DNA of 5,238 nucleotides from Nitrosomonas sp. Lineage in GTDB: Bacteria; Pseudomonadota; Gammaproteobacteria; Burkholderiales; Nitrosomonadaceae. Below the pieces are notes generated by a model. It had not been told where the DNA came from. It was given only the letters and a program-made list of their open reading frames with translations, and ran no database searches. The stretch covers positions 1 to 5,238 of the forward strand of contig DOOY01000275.1 in assembly GCA_003514765.1 (NCBI GenBank), given 5' to 3'. Shown here one piece after another: positions 1 through 5,238 of the stretch (the first letter of the stretch is position 1; each line of letters opens with the position of its first letter). The position numbers were made by a program, and so were the translations under genes.

Positions 1-542
1 GTGAGTTGTATTTTTCCGATGTGTACAGCGATCGGCGAATTCCGAAAGAATTGATCAATGATCCGGTACTGTACGGTGAATGTCTGAGCGGCGCATTGTA
101 CTGGAATGATTTCGTACCGCTGGCGCGCACGCAGGGTTTCACTGATCCGCGTCTGGTCGAAGATCGTCCGATAACCATTGATAATCCGCAACTGCAGGTT
201 AAAACCGGCAATATCCGTTTTTATTCGGCAACCTATCGATTATTCAAACTGCCTGAGCTTGAACTGGCGTGCGAGGATCACGGTCAATCGGTGGTTTACC
301 GCGGTACGATACCACATCATCCGCATGCGTTTGTATTGGATAAGCATCATTTTATTGAAACCGGCAAACAGTTTACAGTCTGCGGCAATACCTGGCGTAT
401 GCTGCATGATACGCGTTTTGCCGGCCACTTTGATTTTTACGGTAGTTTTGAACGACACTACGGTATTTTCCCGGGGTGCGGCATGGGCATTCCTTTTGAT
501 GACGGTACATCCGATGAGCAAAAAAGCAGCGGTTGTTGCTAG
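1..542 (+). CDS. arsM: Arsenite methyltransferase ArsM, C-terminal part (5' end outside window)
   Basis: ArsM transfers methyl groups from S-adenosylmethionine to trivalent arsenic in the cytoplasm, giving methylated arsenicals. The window starts inside the gene: the reading frame is open from base 3 and gives 179 residues before TAG at 540-542. It begins at the end of the methyltransferase fold (ELYFSDVYSDRRIP), so the SAM-binding motif and upstream cysteines are not visible. The rest matches the family's arsenic-binding and C-terminal regions: LYGECLSGALYW, whose Cys corresponds to a conserved As(III)-ligand cysteine of ArsM enzymes, then ACEDHGQSVVYRGT, VCGNTWRMLHDTRF, and HYGIFPGCGMGIPF. 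The protein ends in a Cys-Cys pair, common in ArsM tails. The TTG at base 6 is an internal codon, not a start. The radical SAM gene follows after one base, so the two are probably one operon. The family call is secure; substrate and product depend on the partner enzyme. Confidence 0.93.
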   Translation, partial: ELYFSDVYSDRRIPKELINDPVLYGECLSGALYWNDFVPLARTQGFTDPRLVEDRPITIDNPQLQVKTGNIRFYSATYRLFKLPELELACEDHGQSVVYRGTIPHHPHAFVLDKHHFIETGKQFTVCGNTWRMLHDTRFAGHFDFYGSFERHYGIFPGCGMGIPFDDGTSDEQKSSGCC

Positions 543-543
543 C

Positions 544-1503
544 ATGAATAAAAGCGTTACAGCACTGTATCAACCGGCACAGGAAAAACATCAACGCTCA
601 CCTGAGTGGCATGTGACTTCAGAGGGCAGTCCGCGCGGCTTCATTCATACCCATGCGCTGGATGAATTGTGGCTGCACACCGGGACGGCCTGTAATCTGG
701 CGTGCCCATTCTGTCTGGAAGGTTCCAAGCCCGGTGATAACCGCTTGCAACTAATGCGTTTTGATGACGCCAAGCCCTATCTTGATGAAGCTTTAACGCT
801 CGGTGTAAAGCAGTTTTCGTTTACGGGCGGCGAGCCTTTTATTAACAAGGATATTGTGCAAATGCTTGCATATGCACTGCATCGCCGTCCTTGTCTGGTA
901 TTAACCAACGCGACTGAGCCGTTGATTAAGCGCATCAAACAACTGGAATCGCTGCTGGGTTATCAACAGAAGCTGCATTTTCGCGTCAGTCTGGATCATT
1001 TTGACGCTGGGGAACATGACAAAGCGCGTGGAGAGGGTATGTTCGCCTGCGCATTGGAAGGTATGCGCATGCTGTATACCATGGGATTTTCGCTGTCGGT
1101 GGCAAATCAGATGATGCCGGACCTGGCTGCAGATTATGTGGCGAGTCGTTATGCCGAAGTCTTCCGCGCAGCCAGGTTGCCGGAAGACTTGCCTCGCGTT
1201 GAGTTTCCGGAATTTTATCCGCCTGAAGCAGTGGTCTCGGCGCCGCAAATTACCCGAAGCTGTATGGTGGATTTCCAGACCGAATCATCGCGACGGGAAT
1301 TTATGTGTGCATTCAGCCGTATGGTGGTCAAGCAGCATAATCAATGCCGGGTTTATGCCTGCACGCTGGTCGATGACGACGCTGATTATGCCCTGGCTGA
1401 CACTTTAGCTGAAAGCCTGGGAATAGCTGTGAGTATGAAGCACCATCGTTGCTACAGCTGCTTTAAATTTGGCGCTTCATGCAGCGAGCTGGCCGGGAAA
1501 TAA
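544..1503 (+). CDS. Radical SAM protein with cysteine-rich (SPASM-like) C-terminus, arsM partner
   Basis: A complete protein of about 319 residues. The radical SAM signature CX3CX2C is C50, C54 and C57 (TACNLACPFCLEG), which should hold the [4Fe-4S] cluster that cleaves SAM to the 5'-deoxyadenosyl radical. FTGGEPF (residues 93-99) is the usual GGEP SAM-contact motif. The last 80 residues carry seven cysteines (C240, C255, C268, C273, C303, C306, C313). Their layout resembles a SPASM/Twitch region that binds an auxiliary cluster, though thiol binding of arsenic is also conceivable. The start at 544 lies one base after the arsM stop. In-frame ATGs at 514 and 499 would overlap arsM, and no candidate has a strong ribosome site, which fits translational coupling. 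Open frame upstream of 499 is the arsM shadow. The context suggests a role in making a more complex organoarsenical from methylated arsenic. The N-terminus does not look like ArsS as I recall it, and ArsL identity cannot be decided by eye. The reaction is unassigned. Confidence 0.9.
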   Translation: MNKSVTALYQPAQEKHQRSPEWHVTSEGSPRGFIHTHALDELWLHTGTACNLACPFCLEGSKPGDNRLQLMRFDDAKPYLDEALTLGVKQFSFTGGEPFINKDIVQMLAYALHRRPCLVLTNATEPLIKRIKQLESLLGYQQKLHFRVSLDHFDAGEHDKARGEGMFACALEGMRMLYTMGFSLSVANQMMPDLAADYVASRYAEVFRAARLPEDLPRVEFPEFYPPEAVVSAPQITRSCMVDFQTESSRREFMCAFSRMVVKQHNQCRVYACTLVDDDADYALADTLAESLGIAVSMKHHRCYSCFKFGASCSELAGK

Positions 1504-1705
1504 AAGCATATCGAAGTTGAATAAACGCGGGTGGTTGAGACCTGCAGGGTGCGGCAGTGATGACTCTGACGAACATACCGGCGATTTATTCGCAAAATAA
1601 ATATATGCCTGCGATAAAACATGGTCCGGACCGGGCCGCAATAAAATCCTCTGTACTGTCCATACCTATACGATCTGACCAGGAACCAAAAAAATGTCGC
1701 AAATG

Positions 1706-1760
1706 AAAAATCTGGGTTAATGTATTTTGTGCAATTGATTAACCTTAATCGGATTTTTTT
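1706..1760 (+). repeat. Compound inverted repeat ending in a T run (possible weak terminator)
   Basis: The outer arms AAAAATC (1706-1712) and GATTTTT (1752-1758) pair, as do the inner arms GGTTAAT (1715-1721) and ATTAACC (1738-1744), leaving a 16-nt loop. The outer arms are AT-rich and the two stems are separated by unequal internal loops (2 and 7 nt), so this is a poor intrinsic terminator despite the seven T residues at 1754-1760. It could end arsM-unit transcription about 250 bp after the stop, or it could be an operator, because its right arm covers a putative -35 element. Confidence 0.35.
1737..1750. promoter_or_regulatory. Palindrome over the putative -35 (candidate operator)
   Basis: GATTAA-CC-TTAATC is a dyad with perfect 6-bp arms and a 2-bp centre. 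It covers the -35 hexamer TTAACC (1739-1744) and ends 13 bp before the -10. A dimeric repressor bound here would block the promoter. The sequence does not fit the FNR or Fur consensus as I know them, and no regulator gene is visible in the window, so the role is inferred from position and symmetry only. Confidence 0.3.
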
Positions 1761-1768
1761 GTTATGAT
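1739..1768 (+). promoter_or_regulatory. Candidate sigma70-type promoter with extended -10
   Basis: TTAACC (1739-1744, 4 of 6 matches to TTGACA) is followed by an 18-bp spacer and TATGAT (1763-1768, 5 of 6 matches to TATAAT). TG at 1760-1761 sits one base before the -10, making it an extended -10 element. Transcription would start near 1775 and reach the signalling gene at 2171 through a leader of roughly 400 nt. This is the best-looking promoter in the gap. A weaker pair, TTTCAA (2064-2069) and TATTTT (2087-2092) with a 17-bp spacer, lies closer to the gene and is an alternative. Confidence 0.4.
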
Positions 1769-1868
1769 AGCCGTCGTTGTAAAAATATTAGACAATAAAA
1801 AACAATATCTTGCTTGTGGGCTAAGCTGTTTTAAGCTTGTTGTAATCTGAGTGCGTTTTGGTATGAAA

Positions 1869-1898
1869 ACATGAAGAATCCCAGCGCTCCGTTCATGT
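1869..1898 (+). repeat. Inverted repeat in the leader, 7-bp arms
   Basis: ACATGAA (1869-1875) and TTCATGT (1892-1898) are exact reverse complements around a 16-nt loop that contains the palindrome AGCGCT (1883-1888). It could form an RNA hairpin in the leader of the downstream gene. No T run follows, so it is not a terminator. Confidence 0.35.
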
Positions 1899-1903
1899 GT
1901 TCG

Positions 1904-1918
1904 ACTTGATATTCAAGT
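1904..1918. repeat. 15-bp dyad ACTTGA-TAT-TCAAGT
   Basis: Two perfect 6-bp arms are separated by TAT. It lies six bases after the 1869-1898 repeat and is followed by an A-rich stretch. Its size and symmetry suit a binding site for a dimeric regulator or a small hairpin. There is no T tail on either strand, so a terminator is unlikely. Function unknown. Confidence 0.3.
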
Positions 1919-2160
1919 AAAAATAATTAACAGAACTCGAAGCAAAGGTGTTCGTGCAAATCTGCCTATCAGTGAAAATAAAACGGTTTACACTCTGAGT
2001 GGGAGCAATGTGCAGCATATTTGTGATCGTTAATGTGTATTGTGAAACTTTAGCAAATATCGCTTTCAATAAAATCTGTTCCAATTTATTTTTCGAGCTT
2101 TAATCCTTTTCGGTTGGTTCTTGTTATGAGCCGTTGTATCGTAAAACGTCTGCAATTGCT

Positions 2161-2166
2161 AGGAAT
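2161..2166 (+). promoter_or_regulatory. Ribosome binding site deciding the start at 2171
   Basis: AGGAAT ends four bases before the ATG at 2171 (six bases from AGGA to the ATG), a normal Shine-Dalgarno arrangement. The in-frame alternatives TTG 2114 and ATG 2126 have no comparable site. They would also add residues before the usual start of a receiver domain. Confidence 0.65.
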
Positions 2167-2170
2167 AACT

Positions 2171-3928
2171 ATGGATAAATGTATCAAGATATTAATAGTA
2201 GAAGATGAACAGATCGTTGCTTTTGATCTCAAAAAACGGCTGACCAGGCTGGGTTATCAAGTGACAGGAACAGCGGCGAATGGGCATAAGGCGCTGGCAT
2301 TAATAGATAAAGAATTGCCGGGCATTGTGTTAATGGATATCCATATTCAGGGAAGTATCGATGGTATTGAAGTAGCTGCCAGATTGCAGGAAACCTACAA
2401 TATCCCGGTGATTTACCTGACTGCTTACTCCGAAGAAAAAACACTCAACAGGGCGACTGCAACGCGGCCCTATGGTTATTTGTTAAAACCATTTTCCGAC
2501 AGGGAATTGCATGTCATGATCCAGGTCAGCATGGAACGCTGCCAAGTCGATACTCAGATAAAAAAAAATGAGCAACACTTCCGTCTTGCACTGGAGGCTG
2601 CGCATCTGGGTACATGGGAAAAGACAGAACGTTCAAATGAAGTGTTTCTGAGCAAAAGCCCTAATGGGCATCTTGAACCTATCCCCAACTGGAAGGAATT
2701 TTTTGGTTTAATCCATAATCATGATAAACAAAAAGTGTCCGAATTTATCGAGAGAATGCATGATAAACAAAGTGTTGCAGAAAATATAGAATTTCGTGTT
2801 TCATCTGTTCCGGGTGAAGATCGCTGGTACAAATTGTATGGTAAATCATTTGCCGGCAACAAGCTGTTTGACCAGCAAATAATCGGTGTTCTGCAGGAAA
2901 CTACTGAAAACAAACGTGTCCAGGATAAACTGGAGCAAGCGGCTATCGTTTTTGAATGCGCGGCAGAAGGCATTGTTATTCTTAGGGACAAGAAGTTTGA
3001 TTGCGCTAATAAGGCCTTCTATAAGATGATGCAATTTCAGGAGAATGCACTGAGAAACATGGAGCTGCCCTTTCTGACCGATCGTTTTCTGAGTAAAGAA
3101 ACCTATCATGCGATCTGGCAGAGCGTTGATGAGAATGGCCATTGGCAGGGTGAAATCATGGCATTCAAAGAAAACAAAGAAAAAATATATGCGTGGTTAA
3201 ATATTAGCCGGGTTCCTGTCCAAGAGCGTGGGGAGAGTCAGTCTGTTGTTATCATCTCAGATATTACAACTATTCGGGAAGCGCAGGAACAGCTGTTGCG
3301 CATTGCCTATTACGATAACCTTACCAATTTACCTAATCGTATGCTGGTAATGGACCGGCTTAAACAGGAAATTACCAAGGCAAAGCGTGATGCAACCCTT
3401 GTAGGTGTGTTATTTATTGATCTTGATAATTTTAAGATGGTCAATGACACGCTCGGGCATAAGGCTGGCGATACAATGTTGCGCCTTATATCGCAAAGAA
3501 TGTTCTCAATACTGCGCGAGAGCGATACGCTCGGACGGCTCGGCGGAGATGAGTTTATTGTTATTGTGGCCAATACCGATAGCAGCGACGGCTTTGTAAG
3601 GATTGCCAATAAAATACTTAAATGCCTATCTGAACCGATTATAGTAAACAATATGGAGATTGTGCCATCCTGTAGTATCGGTATCAGTGTTTACCCGGAT
3701 CATTCTGATCATCAGGATGGCTTGGTTCAGATGGCGGATACCGCAATGTATAAGGCCAAGAACAGCGGGCGGAACAGATATGCTTTTTACCACCCTTCGT
3801 TAACGCAAAATGCAGCTCATCATTTAACGAGAGAACATGAGCTTTATCTCGCGTTAGAAAGAAACGAACTCCAGCTTTATTATCAGCCTAAATTTTCTTC
3901 ACTCGAACGCAGAGTAACAGGCGGTTGA
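2171..3928 (+). CDS. REC-PAS-PAS-GGDEF diguanylate cyclase, EAL domain cut off by a frameshift
   Basis: As given, the frame encodes 585 residues. A receiver domain (about 5-122) has the acidic pocket E11/D12, phosphoacceptor D56 (LMDIHI), T84 and K106 (LLKPF). Two PAS-type regions follow (about 133-250 and 251-370; both end in PAC-like segments), then a GGDEF domain (about 372-540). GGDEF is exact at 458-462, and RESD at 449-452 is the product-binding inhibitory I-site, so the cyclase should convert two GTP to cyclic di-GMP with feedback control, gated by phosphorylation and PAS ligands. There is no DNA-binding domain or membrane segment, so it is probably cytoplasmic. The frame then enters an EAL domain (LQLYYQPK) but stops at TGA 3926-3928 because of an extra G. 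Skipping one base restores an 806-residue REC-PAS-PAS-GGDEF-EAL protein ending at 4592. The start at 2171 is chosen for its AGGA site and because the receiver begins at once. An annotation pipeline might mark the whole span 2171-4592 as a pseudogene. Confidence 0.88.
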   Translation: MDKCIKILIVEDEQIVAFDLKKRLTRLGYQVTGTAANGHKALALIDKELPGIVLMDIHIQGSIDGIEVAARLQETYNIPVIYLTAYSEEKTLNRATATRPYGYLLKPFSDRELHVMIQVSMERCQVDTQIKKNEQHFRLALEAAHLGTWEKTERSNEVFLSKSPNGHLEPIPNWKEFFGLIHNHDKQKVSEFIERMHDKQSVAENIEFRVSSVPGEDRWYKLYGKSFAGNKLFDQQIIGVLQETTENKRVQDKLEQAAIVFECAAEGIVILRDKKFDCANKAFYKMMQFQENALRNMELPFLTDRFLSKETYHAIWQSVDENGHWQGEIMAFKENKEKIYAWLNISRVPVQERGESQSVVIISDITTIREAQEQLLRIAYYDNLTNLPNRMLVMDRLKQEITKAKRDATLVGVLFIDLDNFKMVNDTLGHKAGDTMLRLISQRMFSILRESDTLGRLGGDEFIVIVANTDSSDGFVRIANKILKCLSEPIIVNNMEIVPSCSIGISVYPDHSDHQDGLVQMADTAMYKAKNSGRNRYAFYHPSLTQNAAHHLTREHELYLALERNELQLYYQPKFSSLERRVTGG

Positions 3929-3929
3929 A
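3920..3929 (+). other. One-base frameshift site before the EAL signature
   Basis: Read in frame, ACA GGC GGT TGA gives T-G-G-stop. With one G removed (3923 or 3924), ACA GGC GTT GAA GCG CTG gives TG-VEAL, the canonical signature, and the frame stays open for 222 more codons. The extra base makes a GG pair, not a long homopolymer. GGT TGA does not resemble the known prfB-type +1 slippery site. It is either a recent mutation or a sequencing or assembly indel. Confidence 0.88.
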
Positions 3930-4592
3930 GCGCTGATCCGCTGGCAGCATCCTGTTAAGGGATTGTTATCTCCGGCAGAGATAATTCCCATAGCAGAAAG
4001 AAGCAAGCTCATTATTGCAATCGGAAACTGGGTATTGACAGAGGCATGCAGACAATTGTACCAATGGCGCTCCGAAGGGTTTTGTGATCTCGGGATTGCG
4101 GTAAATATCTCGATCAGGCAGTTCTCGGATACGCAATTACCTAAATTAATTGCTAAATTAATACACAAGTATGCTTTGCCATCGCACTTGCTTGAACTGG
4201 AAATAACGGAATCCTGTCTGCAGGATGAATTGACGAAGAACGTATGTTTACAAGAACTGGAGAATTTAGGGGTATCGATATCCATTGATGATTTTGGTAC
4301 AGGTTATTCCTGTATGAGTTCATTGAAAAACCTGCCAATCCATAAATTAAAAATTGATCATAGTTTTATCAAGCATATTCCGCTTGATAGAAATGATTGC
4401 GCTATTGCGGCAGCGATATTAGCGCTTTCTAAAGAGCTTAATTTAAAAGTTGTGGCGGAAGGGATCGAGAAATCGGAGCAGATTGATTTTCTCGATGATC
4501 ATGGTTGCGATGAGTTGCAAGGTTATTTGCTTGGAAAGCCGATGCCGCCCGATCAGATACCCGGTTTAATCAAGCAATCGGCATTGAATTAA
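3924..4592 (+). pseudogene. EAL phosphodiesterase domain, displaced to the +1 frame
   Basis: These 222 codons are the rest of the cyclic di-GMP phosphodiesterase domain belonging to the protein starting at 2171. EAL domains hydrolyse c-di-GMP to linear pGpG using two metal ions. The main conserved residues remain (restored 806-residue numbering): E586 of EAL, N645 in VNIS, E677 in ELEITES, D706/D707 in DDFGTGYS, K727 in LKID, E763 in VVAEGIE, and Q783 in QGYLLGKPMP. No residue looks degraded, so the break is recent or artefactual. Independent translation is unlikely: the TTG at 3963 abuts AAGGGA with no spacing and would lose the EAL signature, and the next methionine lies far inside the domain. 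If the frameshift is real, this part is silent and the parent protein is a cyclase only. Confidence 0.85.
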
Positions 4593-4617
4593 AGCGCATT
4601 GAAAAGTAATGCTTTTT
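4591..4617 (+). terminator. Weak hairpin with T run after the EAL stop
   Basis: AAAGC-GC-ATT (4591-4600) pairs with AATGCTTT (4608-4615) if GC is bulged out, around a 7-nt loop, and five T residues end at 4617. It overlaps the TAA stop. The stem is short and AT-rich, so termination would be partial at best. It may set the relative expression of the signalling gene and the PAS gene 27 bp further on. Confidence 0.3.
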
Positions 4618-4629
4618 ATACCTGAATTT

Positions 4630-4634
4630 AAGGA
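4630..4634 (+). promoter_or_regulatory. Ribosome binding site of the multi-PAS gene
   Basis: AAGGA lies nine bases before the ATG at 4644 and supports that start. With only 51 bp between genes and no clear promoter in it, the PAS gene is likely transcribed with the upstream signalling gene. Confidence 0.6.
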
Positions 4635-4643
4635 TTTAGCGAT

Positions 4644-5238
4644 ATGTTACCGTTCGCCCGGTTGGATGGTTTTAAGAATTCCGAGGAAATGATGCATCTT
4701 GCTGTGGAGGCTTCTCCAAACGGGATAGTAATGACAGACCATAAGGGTAAGATCGTCATGGTGAATGCCGCAACGGAGCGGTTTTTTGGTTACGCAAGAC
4801 AAGAATTAATTGGTCAGCCTGTCGAAAAGCTGATACCTGTCCGCTACCATCAAAAACATCCTGAATACCGGCAGGTTTATCTTAAAGAGTCACAGTCCCG
4901 TCCGATGGGGCATGGAAACGATCTTTACGGCTTGCGTAAAAACGGACAGGAATTTCCGGTTGAAGTGGGGTTGAATCCGGTCGAAACCGAGTATGGTGTT
5001 TTTGTGCTGGCTGCAATAGTCGATATAACGGACCGCAAGCATGCCGAGGAAATGATACGCCTGGCGGTAGAAGCTTCTCCCAACGGTATGGTCATGACTA
5101 ATCAGGATGGCGTGATTGTGATGGTCAATACGACAACGGAAGCTTTATTCGGTTATCAACGTGATGAACTGATAGGTCAATCTATTGAAATCCTGATACC
5201 TGAGTCACATCGTGCACATCATCCGGATTTGAGAAACA
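4644..5238 (+). CDS. Multi-PAS sensory protein, N-terminal part (3' end outside window)
   Basis: The frame is open from ATG 4644 to the window edge: 198 complete codons plus one base. It encodes two PAS domains in tandem. The first (about 14-131) runs from EEMMHLAVEASPNGIVMT through GRKNG-type residues (LRKNGQEFPVEVGLNP, about 97-112) to the PAC end VDITDRK. The second starts at AEEMIRLAVEASPNGMVMT (134) and is cut at 198. There is no signal peptide or membrane segment in the visible part, so sensing is probably cytoplasmic. PAS domains of this type usually sit in front of a histidine kinase, GGDEF or EAL module, which would lie beyond the edge. Since the gene upstream encodes a receiver-containing cyclase with no visible partner, a histidine kinase output here would make a natural cognate pair. 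That is inference. The start has AAGGA nine bases upstream. Confidence 0.88.
   Translation, partial: MLPFARLDGFKNSEEMMHLAVEASPNGIVMTDHKGKIVMVNAATERFFGYARQELIGQPVEKLIPVRYHQKHPEYRQVYLKESQSRPMGHGNDLYGLRKNGQEFPVEVGLNPVETEYGVFVLAAIVDITDRKHAEEMIRLAVEASPNGMVMTNQDGVIVMVNTTTEALFGYQRDELIGQSIEILIPESHRAHHPDLRN
4680..5238 (+). repeat. Tandem PAS duplication, 363-bp period
   Basis: Unit 1 is 4680-5042 and unit 2 starts at 5043 and leaves the window. The offset is exactly 121 codons. In my hand alignment of the first 65 residues of each unit, 39 are identical, including the shared run LAVEASPNG and the motifs IVMVN and ELIGQ. This indicates an internal duplication that has since diverged. More units may follow beyond the edge. 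Confidence 0.8.

Larger units (their letters stand above)
1504..2170. other. 667-bp AT-rich intergenic region with several inverted repeats
   Basis: I see no convincing protein gene, tRNA or rRNA here. What can be seen: an AT stem ATTTATT/AATAAAT (1584-1590 with 1596-1602); a perfect 10-bp palindrome GGTCCGGACC (1623-1632); a micro-ORF of eight codons (1694-1720) with AGGA upstream; a compound inverted repeat (1706-1758) ending in a T run; a candidate extended -10 promoter (1739-1768); and three further dyads (1823-1838, 1869-1898, 1904-1918). No strong GC-rich stem with a T tail follows the radical SAM stop, so where that transcript ends is unclear. The rest is AT-rich and featureless to my eye. 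Confidence 0.6.

Noticed and set aside
178..543. Upstream extension of the radical SAM frame back to 178
   Set aside because: This stretch is the +1 shadow of arsM. It has no family resemblance, while the arsM frame is strongly conserved here.
544..1503. Naming the radical SAM gene arsS or arsL
   Set aside because: The cluster motif context and N-terminus differ from ArsS as I recall it. ArsL identity would need an alignment I cannot run, so no symbol is given.
1623..1632. GGTCCGGACC palindrome as a terminator or integration site
   Set aside because: It is a short isolated palindrome with no T run and no flanking direct repeats. It is likely incidental.
1893..2084. Minus-strand frame of 63 codons in the intergenic gap
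   Set aside because: It starts with TTG, has no ribosome site, shows no recognisable family, and is in AT-rich DNA where stop-free stretches of this size can occur by chance.
2114..2170. Earlier starts (TTG 2114, ATG 2126) for the response-regulator gene
   Set aside because: Neither has a good ribosome site, and both add residues before the receiver. ATG 2171 has AGGA at proper spacing.
1504..2170. tRNA, CRISPR array or insertion-sequence remnant in the gap
   Set aside because: I saw no cloverleaf-type T-arm sequence, no regularly spaced repeats, no transposase fragments, and no terminal inverted repeats with target duplications.
3920..3929. Programmed +1 ribosomal frameshift
   Set aside because: GGT TGA is not a known slippery context, and I see no Shine-Dalgarno-like stimulator as in prfB. 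A simple one-base insertion explains it.
3963..4592. A separate EAL-only gene starting at TTG 3963
   Set aside because: The purine run AAGGGA touches the start codon with no spacing, and the start would remove the EAL signature. The frame continues cleanly from the upstream domain after a one-base shift.

Overview
The window has the look of a mesophilic proteobacterial chromosome, with moderate GC, Shine-Dalgarno starts, and PAS/GGDEF/EAL signalling proteins. A betaproteobacterium of the Nitrosomonas type is my best guess, but it rests only on the general feel of the proteins and is low confidence. Every gene I can support is on the + strand.

Region 1 (1-1503) is a two-gene arsenic-related unit. 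It opens inside the 3' half of an ArsM-type As(III) S-adenosylmethionine methyltransferase. One base after its stop comes the ATG of a complete radical SAM protein of about 319 residues, with a CX3CX2C cluster motif and a cysteine-rich C-terminal tail. The tight spacing suggests cotranscription and translational coupling. Methyltransferase plus radical SAM pairs are the known logic of complex organoarsenical biosynthesis (ArsM/ArsS for arsenosugars, ArsM/ArsL for arsinothricin). I cannot assign this radical SAM protein to either known partner from memory of their motifs, so it may be a less described third type.

Region 2 (1504-2170) is a 667-bp AT-rich gap with no convincing gene. It holds several inverted repeats and one plausible extended -10 promoter (1739-1768) whose -35 region lies inside a palindrome. 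That promoter would give the next gene a leader of about 400 nt.

Region 3 (2171-4592) encodes a REC-PAS-PAS-GGDEF-EAL protein for cyclic di-GMP turnover. One extra G near 3923 shifts the frame exactly before the Glu of the EAL signature. As given, the product stops after a complete REC-PAS-PAS-GGDEF part. The remaining 222 codons of a fully conserved EAL domain stay open in the +1 frame but have no start of their own.

Region 4 (4644-5238) begins a further gene, 51 bp downstream and cut by the window edge, made of tandem near-duplicate PAS domains. It is probably a multi-PAS sensor (kinase or cyclase) and could be the partner of the response regulator-type protein upstream. Together, regions 3 and 4 look like a signal-sensing and c-di-GMP output locus unrelated to the arsenic pair.
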